DNA from: an uncultured Spirochaetales bacterium
GTDB taxonomy: Bacteria > Spirochaetota > Spirochaetia > Sphaerochaetales > Sphaerochaetaceae
DNA: 64,000 nt
Assembly (NCBI GenBank): GCA_949282255.1
Contig: CASDPA010000002.1
Coordinates: forward strand, 79,032 to 143,031
Direction of reading: 5' to 3'
The first letter of the stretch is position 1. Each line of letters opens with the position of its first letter. The translations under genes and the position numbers were made by a program. Of the stretch, positions 26,309-34,023 are shown piece by piece. The notes below the pieces were generated by a model. That model worked only from the letters and a program-made list of their open reading frames with translations. It searched no databases and was not told the DNA's origin.

Positions 26309-27016
26309 TTATTTTCCCAATGCGGATATAGAGATTCTCATCACGTTTTCAGACAATCTTTTCAGGCTTTCCTTTTCTATGAAGGAAACGCCCTCCTCGT
26401 CCAATCCTGCAGCCCAGTTGATTGAAAAGCATACGCTCAAAAGCCTTATGCCGAGTTCATGGATCAGATTCACTTCCGGATTCAACGTCATTCCGACCAC
26501 ATCGGCACCCAATGCGCGGTAGGCCCGGATCTCTGCCGGACTTTCAAGGCGTGGGCCGTTTGTTGTGGCATAAACAAGTGAGGGAGAAACAGATATGTTC
26601 AAGCTCATGGATTTCCTAAAGAATTCCATTTTCATCTCCTCATCGAACAGCCTGACCATCTCAACATGCTTTACCGGATTTGAAATACCATCAAAAAACG
26701 TCGACTGACGCATTGATGTGAAATCAATGAAATCGGAAACGATGCCGATACCAGTAGGCAGAAGTTTCTCGGTTATGGATCCTACCGCATGGGTGGTAAT
26801 CACCTTCTCCACTCCCATATCCTTCAGCACCTGGACATTTGCCCGATAATTTATGGAAGAAGGAGCAAGCTTATGCCCTGCCTTGTGCCTGAGGACAAAA
26901 AGGATATCCCCGCTTATAAAATAATCAACATCCCCATATTTCGTATTTACAGTTTCCATTTTGCAGCCAGAGGGGAAGAACTCTTCTGTGCTTGTTCCGA
27001 TAATCATGGCATTCAT
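26309..27016 (-). CDS. MTAP/purine nucleoside phosphorylase family protein
   Basis: A 235-residue member of the PNP/MTAP family 2, which splits methylthioadenosine or a purine nucleoside with phosphate. The phosphate-binding RHKAGHKLAPSSINYRAN segment near 43-60 and NGPRLESPAEIRAYRALGAD with the conserved GMTLNPEVNLIHELGI are clear. It is the last gene of a three-gene operon with an MtnA-like isomerase (overlap four bases) and a deaminase. The first half is shorter than in typical MtnP (about 260-280), missing part of the N-terminal glycine-rich strand. The order points to methylthioadenosine salvage or purine nucleoside breakdown. Confidence 0.85.
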   Translation of the reverse strand: MNAMIIGTSTEEFFPSGCKMETVNTKYGDVDYFISGDILFVLRHKAGHKLAPSSINYRANVQVLKDMGVEKVITTHAVGSITEKLLPTGIGIVSDFIDFTSMRQSTFFDGISNPVKHVEMVRLFDEEMKMEFFRKSMSLNISVSPSLVYATTNGPRLESPAEIRAYRALGADVVGMTLNPEVNLIHELGIRLLSVCFSINWAAGLDEEGVSFIEKESLKRLSENVMRISISALGK

Positions 27017-27951
27017 TGCACAATTCCTTCAGGTGTGACAACACCGGTCACGTATTGCTTGTCCACAACATCGAATGCGGGATAAAGCGCATCGATTCCT
27101 TTACTTGTTATCCTATTTCCACAAAATTGCAATACCTCGTCCTTATTTCTGAATTCAAGGCTCAATTCCCTATCCGGACTCCTTTCTAGGGCGAAGGCAT
27201 AATATGGAATCCCAAAATGCTTAGCTGATAAAGCATTCGGCAATGTTCCAACCTTATTGACAACAGCCCCGCTTTCCATGAACATGTCGCTTGCGGTCAT
27301 ATATAGATTCACCAGGCCGGCCCGCATCAGCGATGCCCCCATGCCGTCTGTTATCAAAACACAATCGATGCCCATTTCAAAAAGGGCTGGAGCTGTCAGA
27401 TGAGCCCCCTGAAGATAAGGCCTGGTCTCATTCACATACACCCTTATCCTTTTCCCTTCCATCGCCGCACGCTTGACTGAAAGAAGAAACGAATGCTCGG
27501 CAAAGCAGGTTGTCAAAATCCCTGCACCATCAAAAATCAGATCCTTGCCTAAAAAGCTCATCTTTTCATAGCAGCTGTCGTAATATGAGAACATCCTCTC
27601 AACTTCAGCATATATGTCAGCTCCTTTTTTACAGGAAGCTAAAAGAGCTTCAAGGGTATGGGCCATCGTCCTGTTTGTTTTACGTGCAGCAGAAAGGAGC
27701 TTGACAGAATATTCAAGATCCCTCCCCTGCTCCTTTGCCATAAGCATTGTCTTGAGCGAAACCTCGAGAGGGCCTCCACCCTGTGTCACCATGGAAGACA
27801 GGGCCTCTGCAACCTCCTCCACAGAACGGCATTCCACATAAACATTTTCAAATGGAAGCCGCCTGCGGTCGAGTATGAATATCCGGCCATCCTCATAGCG
27901 GCAGAGATTACAGCTTTTCAAAAAAGATGGTAAAAGGGCCTGTACATCCAT
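27013..27951 (-). CDS. MtnA-like isomerase (eIF2B alpha/beta/delta family)
   Basis: A 312-residue protein of the family that holds methylthioribose-1-phosphate isomerase (MtnA) and ribose-1,5-bisphosphate isomerase. The catalytic Cys is in GAGILTTCFAEHS (about 144-156). NETRPYLQGAHLTAPAL and ITDGMGASLM are family hallmarks, and the catalytic-type Asp is in TASDMFMESG. The adjacent phosphorylase yields a sugar 1-phosphate that this enzyme can isomerise. Whether the sugar is methylthioribose or plain ribose cannot be decided here. Its start overlaps the deaminase stop by one base. Confidence 0.85.
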   Translation of the reverse strand: MDVQALLPSFLKSCNLCRYEDGRIFILDRRRLPFENVYVECRSVEEVAEALSSMVTQGGGPLEVSLKTMLMAKEQGRDLEYSVKLLSAARKTNRTMAHTLEALLASCKKGADIYAEVERMFSYYDSCYEKMSFLGKDLIFDGAGILTTCFAEHSFLLSVKRAAMEGKRIRVYVNETRPYLQGAHLTAPALFEMGIDCVLITDGMGASLMRAGLVNLYMTASDMFMESGAVVNKVGTLPNALSAKHFGIPYYAFALERSPDRELSLEFRNKDEVLQFCGNRITSKGIDALYPAFDVVDKQYVTGVVTPEGIVQ

Positions 27952-28433
27952 CAGGACCAGAAGCCCTCATGTTCTTTCAGTATTTCAGCCAAAAGAGCCT
28001 CATCCTCCGTCGGGCCGTCGATGACGATCTCCTTCTGTCCATGGGAGACAACTTCCCTGGAACTCAAATCAAAAGTGGGATTTTCCTCATTGCTCCCTGT
28101 AAATTCCAGAAGTTGTCGTTCCGTGGCTCCAAAACATATCCTGCCTATGTTCGCCCAATACACAGAACCTGTACACATGCAACAAGGCTCAAAATTGGTA
28201 TACAGGGTGCAATCCTTCAAAAATGATGGGCTGTATTTCTTTGCAGCCTCCATAACAAGAAGGGTTTCCGCGTGATAGCATGAACCACCCTCGGTGAAAC
28301 GGTTTCCCATCTCAAGCAGTATTTTTCCATCCTTATCGGCAAGAAGAGCTCCAAAAGGATGATTGCCCTTCTCTTTCGCCTCATGGGCGATAGCCGAACA
28401 TCTTAAAAGCAGTTTCTTATCGGTATCTGTCAT
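27951..28433 (-). CDS. nucleoside/base deaminase (guanine deaminase or TadA-like)
   Basis: A 160-residue zinc deaminase. HAE near 54-56 and PCCMC near 83-87 are the zinc and catalytic motif. The sequence after it (TGSVYWANIGRICFGAT) matches the GuaD/TadA branch. It is the first gene of the trio. In a salvage unit it could deaminate guanine, or adenosine-type compounds such as methylthioadenosine. A tRNA adenosine deaminase role is less likely, because its context is metabolic and the C-terminal extension differs. Confidence 0.85.
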   Translation of the reverse strand: MTDTDKKLLLRCSAIAHEAKEKGNHPFGALLADKDGKILLEMGNRFTEGGSCYHAETLLVMEAAKKYSPSFLKDCTLYTNFEPCCMCTGSVYWANIGRICFGATERQLLEFTGSNEENPTFDLSSREVVSHGQKEIVIDGPTEDEALLAEILKEHEGFWS

Positions 28434-28492
28434 ATTTAAGGATTATACCCCATAGCTACACTTAAAATCCACAGTTCATTTCATCCATGTAT

Positions 28493-28521
28493 TTGACCAT
28501 GAGGCCTCTGTAGTTTAAATT
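28493..28521 (+). promoter_or_regulatory. promoter of the FKBP gene
   Basis: TTGACC (28493-28498), a 17-base spacer and TAAATT (28516-28521), 30 bases before ATG 28552. It is divergent from the salvage operon. Confidence 0.5.
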
Positions 28522-28551
28522 ATGTATATCATTGATAAAAAGGATTGGAAA

Positions 28552-29862
28552 ATGACAAAAAAAATCACTTTGGTACTGTTGTCACTTATTTTGGTCGCCG
28601 CTCCGATGTTCAGCATGGGAGTCAGGGAGATCAGCGAAGATGAAAACATCGTCAGACTCATCAGCGTCGAGAATACCGATGACGGAGTCTGCAGACTATA
28701 TTGCCTCAAAACAGATGGCACGGACGTATATTACAATATCTCGGATGATACCGTCGCGGAATATCCGGTACAATTGCTCTCGCAGGGCGATATCCTTGCA
28801 ATAAAGGATAACGGGATTTCCACGATGAGCATTCCACCCCAAATGTTTGCCACAAACATAAGGAACATCACAATGGGCGTAAATGCAGGCATGTATGACG
28901 TGACATTCCAGAAAGAAGTGGCAAAGCCGGGAATTATTGTTGAAGGGCCGTTTTTGGCAGAGGATCTAAATCTGTCAGAGCTTGTTCCCCGTTTCGGCTA
29001 CTCCTATGGATATCTTTCCATGGACAGCCTGATGAGCCAGGGATTGGTAGTAAAAGGTAATTACTTTGCACGGGGTCTCATGGATGCGATCGACATCGCA
29101 GAAACTCCTCTTCTCAGTTATGATGAGATGCTTGCTGCGACAGAAGAATACATGAACACCGTATACAGCCAGGGTATAGTCGGGTCTTATGGGGAAAGCG
29201 TCAGTGACTTGGATGACCTTGCCAACCTTGCAAAACCGGAGGAATTGGACGACCGCTTCAGCTATTCCTATGGATATATGGTCGCCATACAGCTGATGAG
29301 TCAGGGCATAGAGCTTGACAGGGGTGCTTTCCCTGCCGGTATGCTCACAAGGCTTTATGCATATGAACCTCTTCTGACAACAGAAGAGATGGAAACGGCC
29401 ATCAACGAGTATATCAGCTATCTGAATGAACTAGTACAGCAGTGGCTGGCACAGATGGCACAGGAGAACCTTGCTGAAGCAGAGACATTCCTCAAAGATA
29501 ATGCGGCAAAAGATGGTGTGGTAACCATTTCCGACAAACTCCAGATGGAATACACCTCTTCTGATGCAGAAGACGGAGCCACTCCTGTTTCAGGAGATAC
29601 GGTGATTGTCAGCTACACTCTGAAGGATCTTGAAGGAACAGTATTGGATCAGGGTGAGAATGTTTCCTTCTCCCTTGATGGTGTGATTCCTGGATTCAGG
29701 GATGCGATACTCAACATGAAGGTTGGACAGAGCGCAGTGGCATACATACATCCGGAACTTGGATATGGAGAAGGGGGAGCAGGCAATATTGAACCGAACA
29801 AGCTGCTCATCTTCAGCATCGACCTTATCGGTATCGAACAGCCTGATACTGTTACAGAATAG
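28552..29862 (+). CDS. FKBP-type peptidyl-prolyl isomerase, exported
   Basis: A 436-residue secreted or periplasmic isomerase. A signal peptide (TKKITLVLLSLILVAAPMFS) is followed by a conserved N-terminal domain. Two FkpA-N-like repeats follow, FGYSYGYLSMDSLMSQG near 149 and FSYSYGYMVAIQLMSQG near 237, and the C-terminal FKBP domain (about 340-430) has GDTVIVSYTLKD, GVIPGFRDAIL and GYGEGGAGNI. Duplication of the N-terminal FkpA unit is unusual. ATG 28552 has AAGGA upstream, and the 10 preceding codons lack a signal. It is monocistronic. It would help fold envelope proteins. Confidence 0.88.
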   Translation: MTKKITLVLLSLILVAAPMFSMGVREISEDENIVRLISVENTDDGVCRLYCLKTDGTDVYYNISDDTVAEYPVQLLSQGDILAIKDNGISTMSIPPQMFATNIRNITMGVNAGMYDVTFQKEVAKPGIIVEGPFLAEDLNLSELVPRFGYSYGYLSMDSLMSQGLVVKGNYFARGLMDAIDIAETPLLSYDEMLAATEEYMNTVYSQGIVGSYGESVSDLDDLANLAKPEELDDRFSYSYGYMVAIQLMSQGIELDRGAFPAGMLTRLYAYEPLLTTEEMETAINEYISYLNELVQQWLAQMAQENLAEAETFLKDNAAKDGVVTISDKLQMEYTSSDAEDGATPVSGDTVIVSYTLKDLEGTVLDQGENVSFSLDGVIPGFRDAILNMKVGQSAVAYIHPELGYGEGGAGNIEPNKLLIFSIDLIGIEQPDTVTE

Positions 29863-29875
29863 AATACTTAGATTT

Positions 29876-29906
29876 GAGCCGGAGAAATCCGGCTCTTACT
29901 TTTTCT
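29876..29906 (+). terminator. terminator of the FKBP gene
   Basis: GAGCCGGA (29876-29883) pairs with TCCGGCTC (29888-29895) around GAAA, followed by a T-rich tract. Eight perfect pairs. Confidence 0.85.
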
Positions 29907-29963
29907 GAATTGAATCAATAATCAAGAAAAATACAGAAAAAAATCTCATGCCCCAAAAACGTT

Positions 29964-30362
29964 TTAGGGTTCAAGGGTACCTGAAATCTTAAATAACACA
30001 CTTTTGCAGGCCACAGGAAGATTGGCACACACCTGGCTATGGACCTCATAGCCTGAAGTATATAAAAGAAACCTTCCTGGAATCAGCTTGAATACGTTAT
30101 CGCCATCAAGACTTGTTATGGCTTCCCCCTCAAGCATTATTTCCACAAAGGTATCCCCTTCCCCGGTTTTGTATCTCAATCCTTCGTTGCTGGATAAAAA
30201 AGCCTCCACCTTGTATTGCACCTGATCGTCTTCGGGGCAACGGTAATCGCCCGGAACCTGATCATACGGAAGCGAGCGGTCCATGACATCTATGACATGG
30301 ACCAGCTTTGAAAAAATCGGATTGTAAAGTTCAAATTTATCAAGAGTATCAAAAACTATCAT
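29964..30362 (-). CDS. YhcH/YjgK/YiaL-like protein (DUF386)
   Basis: A 132-residue cupin-like protein with the family pattern FVEIMLEGEA followed by LIPGRFLLYTSGYEVHSQV and a C-terminal VLFKIS strand. Members are linked to sugar metabolism (sialic acid, galactose), but the biochemical role is unsettled. The usual H-x-x-x-D-I-Q segment is partly replaced here, so similarity is moderate. The start overlaps the CMP-kinase-like gene by four bases, which indicates a two-gene operon. Confidence 0.6.
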   Translation of the reverse strand: MIVFDTLDKFELYNPIFSKLVHVIDVMDRSLPYDQVPGDYRCPEDDQVQYKVEAFLSSNEGLRYKTGEGDTFVEIMLEGEAITSLDGDNVFKLIPGRFLLYTSGYEVHSQVCANLPVACKSVLFKISGTLEP

Positions 30363-31012
30363 GATATGGAGAGTCCTAACTTCTCCAAATGCTTATCATA
30401 GATTTCGGTATAATGCAAGATTACATCCACACATCCATCGATTCCAAGTTTTGCAGAATCGAGACTCAAATCGTAAGTCCGGCACATACCCCACTTCTGA
30501 TCAGAATAGTAATTGTAGAAATTAGCCCTTGTCTTATCATTCTTCAAGCAAATGTCTTCTGCCTTGTCCTCATCTATCTCATATGTATGGACAGCCCTGT
30601 AAACACGCGCATCCAGAGGTGCATGAACAAATACAGATACGACATGCGGATTATCCCGAAGGATGTAATCGGCACATCTGCCTATAATGACGCAACTGCC
30701 CTGCTCCGCAATTTTCTTGATTGTTTTGCTCTGGATCAGGAACAACTGGTCGTTAAGCGGCATCTCATTGAAACCCAAGGCACCGGTGGCCATCGGGTAG
30801 TTGCCCATCGCAAGCGAATATAAAAGGCTTGAAGTCGGCTTTTCATCTGCGTTGTGGAACAGCGCCTCGGACAACCCGCTATCCTTCGCGGCCATGGTGA
30901 GAAGCTCCTTGTCATAGAAAGGGATGCCTAAACGCTCGGCCAGCTGACGTCCTACCTTTCTTCCTCCGGATCCAAACTGACGTCCAATGGTGAATATGGT
31001 TTTTTCTCCCAT
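30359..31012 (-). CDS. cytidylate kinase-like family protein
   Basis: A 217-residue P-loop protein. FTIGRQFGSGGRKVGRQLAERL carries the GSGG-R-K loop typical of the 'cytidylate kinase-like' family, then YDKELLTMAAKDSGL, and VIIGRCADYILRDNP with NDKTRANFYNYYSDQKWG as lid. Members lie beside unrelated genes in many gut bacteria and their substrate is not established. SD GGAGG lies before the ATG, and a TATAAT on the minus strand (about 31042-31037) is upstream. Together with the YhcH-like gene it forms a pair. It differs from the smaller NMP-kinase-like protein at 17376-17906. Confidence 0.8.
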   Translation of the reverse strand: MGEKTIFTIGRQFGSGGRKVGRQLAERLGIPFYDKELLTMAAKDSGLSEALFHNADEKPTSSLLYSLAMGNYPMATGALGFNEMPLNDQLFLIQSKTIKKIAEQGSCVIIGRCADYILRDNPHVVSVFVHAPLDARVYRAVHTYEIDEDKAEDICLKNDKTRANFYNYYSDQKWGMCRTYDLSLDSAKLGIDGCVDVILHYTEIYDKHLEKLGLSIS

Positions 31013-31118
31013 GATTATTCCTCCTTCTTACATTTAAATTATAAATTGTTTAAATTGGAATTAAAGAAAAATTTTCAAAAAACAGTCTTTTAGAACATGT
31101 TTTTTTCGTATTCATGCG

Positions 31119-31151
31119 AAAAAAAAACCGTATCCACAACTTGAATACGGT
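31119..31151 (-). terminator. terminator of the flavodiiron protein gene
   Basis: On the minus strand ACCGTAT (31151-31145) pairs with ATACGGT (31133-31127), followed by a run of eight or nine T. It begins 20 bases after the stop codon. Confidence 0.8.
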
Positions 31152-31170
31152 ATAAGCATAAAAATGCTTC

Positions 31171-32367
31171 TTATTTTGCAAGTGCATCGGCAATGGAATC
31201 AAATTGCAGCCTGCTGTCTTCCTTGGCATGGCTCAAGATGCTTGTGACTGCATCATTGACAACTGTTATACCCTTGCACCCATGAAGGATCTCAGCCATC
31301 TTTCTTCCGCTCTGAAGTGCCCAGGTACCGCACTCTATCAAGGCGACATCCCTGTTCTGCCAAAGATGGGCTTTCAAATCGAGAAGCAATGTTTCCATCT
31401 TCGGGAAGAGTTCGAGATTGTATGTCGGTGCGGCAAAGACCACCTTGCCGTATTTGAAGCATTCTGAAAGGAGTATGGAGCAATCGGTCTTGCTGGCATC
31501 ATACATATGTATGTTCCTAACCCCTCTGTCCGCAAGTGCCATTGCAAGATAAGTTACCGCATTCTCGGTATTCCCATAAATCGAGCTGTATATTATGAGC
31601 ACTCCTTCACTTTCCGCTTCATTTGTTGCCCAGATCTTATACTTCTCAATGAAATACCCCAGATCTTTTCTCCAGATAGGACCATGGAGAGGACAGATCA
31701 TTGAAATTTCAAGCCCGGAAGCCTTTTTGAGAAGATTCATGACCTGGACTCCATATTTACCCACTATATTGGTGTAATATCTTCTCGCATCATCAAGCCA
31801 TTCGCGGTCGAAATCGTACTCATCGGCAAAAAGATTTCCGTTCAAGGCTCCAAAAGTTCCGAAAGCATCAGCAGAGAAAAGGATCTTCGATGTGGTATCG
31901 TAGGTGACCATGACTTCAGGCCAATGCACCATTGGAGCAAGAACAAAGGTAAGCTTATGCTTGCCACAGTCAAGCACATCCCCCTCTTTGACAACGTATG
32001 CCCTGCCCTTTACATCGAAAGAGAAGAATTGGCAAAGGAACTTGATGGTTTTCTCGTTTCCGACAATCTTCATTTCCGGATATCTGACACCAAGCTCTTC
32101 AATAACACCACAGTGATCGGGCTCAACATGGTTGACCACAAGGTAATCAAGGCTGCGTCCCCCAAGGACATACTCCACATTTTCCAAAAACTGTCTGGAA
32201 ACGCTGTGGTCCACAGTATCCAATACCACGGTTTTTTCATCTGTGATCACATAACTGTTATAACTCACGCCCCGGTCGATTGGATAAATGTTTTCAAAAA
32301 GAGCAAGCCTCCTGTCGCTTGCACCGACATAATAAATATCTTCCGCAATCTTTTTTGAAAGCTGCAT
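31171..32367 (-). CDS. flavodiiron protein (FprA type)
   Basis: A 398-residue oxygen- or nitric-oxide-reducing enzyme with two domains. The metallo-beta-lactamase part has the diiron ligands H80-x-E82-x-D84 (with H85), then MVHWPE, SADAFG and CPLHGPIW. The flavodoxin domain starts near 255 with VLIIYSSIYGNTENA. Typical length. It serves to remove O2 or NO in anaerobes, taking electrons from rubredoxin or NADH reductases that are not in the window. It is monocistronic, with AAGGAG before the ATG, a TATAAT (minus strand, 32402-32397) and a strong terminator. Confidence 0.93.
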   Translation of the reverse strand: MQLSKKIAEDIYYVGASDRRLALFENIYPIDRGVSYNSYVITDEKTVVLDTVDHSVSRQFLENVEYVLGGRSLDYLVVNHVEPDHCGVIEELGVRYPEMKIVGNEKTIKFLCQFFSFDVKGRAYVVKEGDVLDCGKHKLTFVLAPMVHWPEVMVTYDTTSKILFSADAFGTFGALNGNLFADEYDFDREWLDDARRYYTNIVGKYGVQVMNLLKKASGLEISMICPLHGPIWRKDLGYFIEKYKIWATNEAESEGVLIIYSSIYGNTENAVTYLAMALADRGVRNIHMYDASKTDCSILLSECFKYGKVVFAAPTYNLELFPKMETLLLDLKAHLWQNRDVALIECGTWALQSGRKMAEILHGCKGITVVNDAVTSILSHAKEDSRLQFDSIADALAK

Positions 32368-32396
32368 ATAGTAACTCCTTATAATTATCCATATCC

Positions 32397-32402
32397 ATTA
32401 TA
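32397..32402 (-). promoter_or_regulatory. -10 element of the flavodiiron protein gene
   Basis: A perfect TATAAT on the minus strand, 30 bases before the start codon. The -35 region (CTGTAA, 18-base spacing) is weak, so an activator is possible. Confidence 0.4.
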
Positions 32403-32581
32403 CATGAGACAAGGACGATTTTACAGCACCAAAAGCATGAAAAAAACATCCTCAGAGCAAAAAAATTATCTTTTTTAAAACTATTGCCCATAAGAAAAAA
32501 AATTAAGATTCTGTTAAAAAGCGTTTTTTTATTTTTTTTCTCTAGCCAACAAGGGATTTTGCGGTTATCATATCCTTCGCC

Positions 32582-32636
32582 ACCTGTATTTCACAGGTAC
32601 AAACTTAATGAAGGCAAGGGCCGGGACAATTCCCGG
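32582..32636 (+). promoter_or_regulatory. two hairpins in the dat leader
   Basis: ACCTGT (32582-32587) pairs with ACAGGT (32593-32598), and CCGGGA (32621-32626) with TCCCGG (32631-32636). Both are perfect and lie 32-86 bases before the dat start, with no T run, so they are not a terminator. No known riboswitch class was matched. Confidence 0.4.
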
Positions 32637-32667
32637 AAAAGTATTTATGGAGTAAAGGAAAAAAGTA

Positions 32668-34023
32668 ATGAACAAAACATCAGAAATGTCGAACCAGTAC
32701 TTCACCGGACGGCAGAACGACTTTGAATCTTCTGCCAGAAGTTATCCACGCAGATTCCCGGTGGCATTGAAAAAAGCCAAGGGATCGTGGGTGGAGGATG
32801 TGGAAGGTAACAAATACCTTGATTTTCTCTGTGGCGCGGGTACTCTCGCATTAGGTCACAACGATGATATGGTGAACCAGGCGATGATCGATCTTCTGAA
32901 ATCCGATGCGCCTCTTCACACGCTGGATCTGACAACTCCCGTAAAGGATCGTTTTGTTCAGACTGTTTTTTCACTTTTGCCGGAAGAATTTAGATCAAGA
33001 GCTAAAATCCAATTCTGTTCCCCCAGCGGCACAGACGCAGTCGACGCTGCAATCAAACTATGTAAAACCGCAACAGGCAGGTCCACGATAATCGCATTTT
33101 CTGGTGGATACCATGGAATGGGACATGGTGCGCTCAGCCTTACAGGTAATCTGAATGCAAAAAACAAGGTTGCAAACCTTATGCCTGGGGTCCAATTCAT
33201 GCCCTACCCTTATTCCTACCGCTGCCCGTTCGGCCTCGGAGGACAAAACGGAACGGATGCATGCTGTGCGTATTTTGAACGGTTATTGAAGGATCCTGAA
33301 AGCGGCATAACACTTCCTGCTGCCGTAATTCTGGAACCGATACAAGGGGAAGGCGGAGTAATCCCCGCCCCAATAGAGTTCCTACAGACTGTAAGACGTG
33401 TCACAAAAGAGCTTGGTATACCGATGATTGTCGATGAAATCCAATGCGGGCTTGGCAGAAGCGGTAAAGTATTTGCTTTCGAATATGCAGACATAATCCC
33501 AGATGTGATACTTGTTTCAAAAGCCATCGGGGGAAGCCAGCCGATGAGCGTGGTTGTTTATGACAGCAGCTTGGATAAATGGACGGCAGGAGCTCATGCG
33601 GGAACATTCAGAGGCAACCAGCTTGCAATGGCTGCAGGAACAGCCGTACTGGAAAGAATCAGCAAAAAAGAATTTCTCGATGAGGTGGTCCGTAAAGGCA
33701 ATAAGATCAAAGCGTCAATGAAAAAGCTGAAGGACGAGGTGGCAATCATCGGGGATGTGCGGGGACGTGGCCTGATGATCGGAGTCGAATTCATCGACCC
33801 AAATGGAGAAAAAGATATAATGGGAAATCCGCCTGCAAGTGGAGAGATTGCAGCAAAAGTACAAAAACTATGCTTTGAGAACCGTCTCATAATGGAAAAA
33901 GGTGGTAGAAACGGATCCGTTATGAGATGCCTCTGCGCATTGAATGTAAGCGATGGGGAAATAGATATCATGCTTTCGGTTTTCTCAAAAGTTGTCAAAG
34001 AGGTGGATCAAAATGTCAGATAG
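32668..34023 (+). CDS. dat: L-2,4-diaminobutyrate--2-oxoglutarate aminotransferase
   Basis: A 451-residue class III aminotransferase that makes L-2,4-diaminobutyrate from aspartate semialdehyde. SGTDAVDAAIKLCK and GYHGMGHGALSLTG are in the PLP region, EPIQGEGGVIPAP follows, and the catalytic lysine is in LVSKAIGGSQPMS. The decarboxylase gene next door (overlap 11 bases) identifies it as Dat rather than the ectoine enzyme EctB or a GABA aminotransferase. The pair produces 1,3-diaminopropane, as in Acinetobacter and Vibrio. Confidence 0.9.
   Translation: MNKTSEMSNQYFTGRQNDFESSARSYPRRFPVALKKAKGSWVEDVEGNKYLDFLCGAGTLALGHNDDMVNQAMIDLLKSDAPLHTLDLTTPVKDRFVQTVFSLLPEEFRSRAKIQFCSPSGTDAVDAAIKLCKTATGRSTIIAFSGGYHGMGHGALSLTGNLNAKNKVANLMPGVQFMPYPYSYRCPFGLGGQNGTDACCAYFERLLKDPESGITLPAAVILEPIQGEGGVIPAPIEFLQTVRRVTKELGIPMIVDEIQCGLGRSGKVFAFEYADIIPDVILVSKAIGGSQPMSVVVYDSSLDKWTAGAHAGTFRGNQLAMAAGTAVLERISKKEFLDEVVRKGNKIKASMKKLKDEVAIIGDVRGRGLMIGVEFIDPNGEKDIMGNPPASGEIAAKVQKLCFENRLIMEKGGRNGSVMRCLCALNVSDGEIDIMLSVFSKVVKEVDQNVR

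Noticed and set aside
32582..32636. Known guanidine or other riboswitch before dat
   Set aside because: Loops and conserved bases of the classes I know (for example ACGR loops) are absent.
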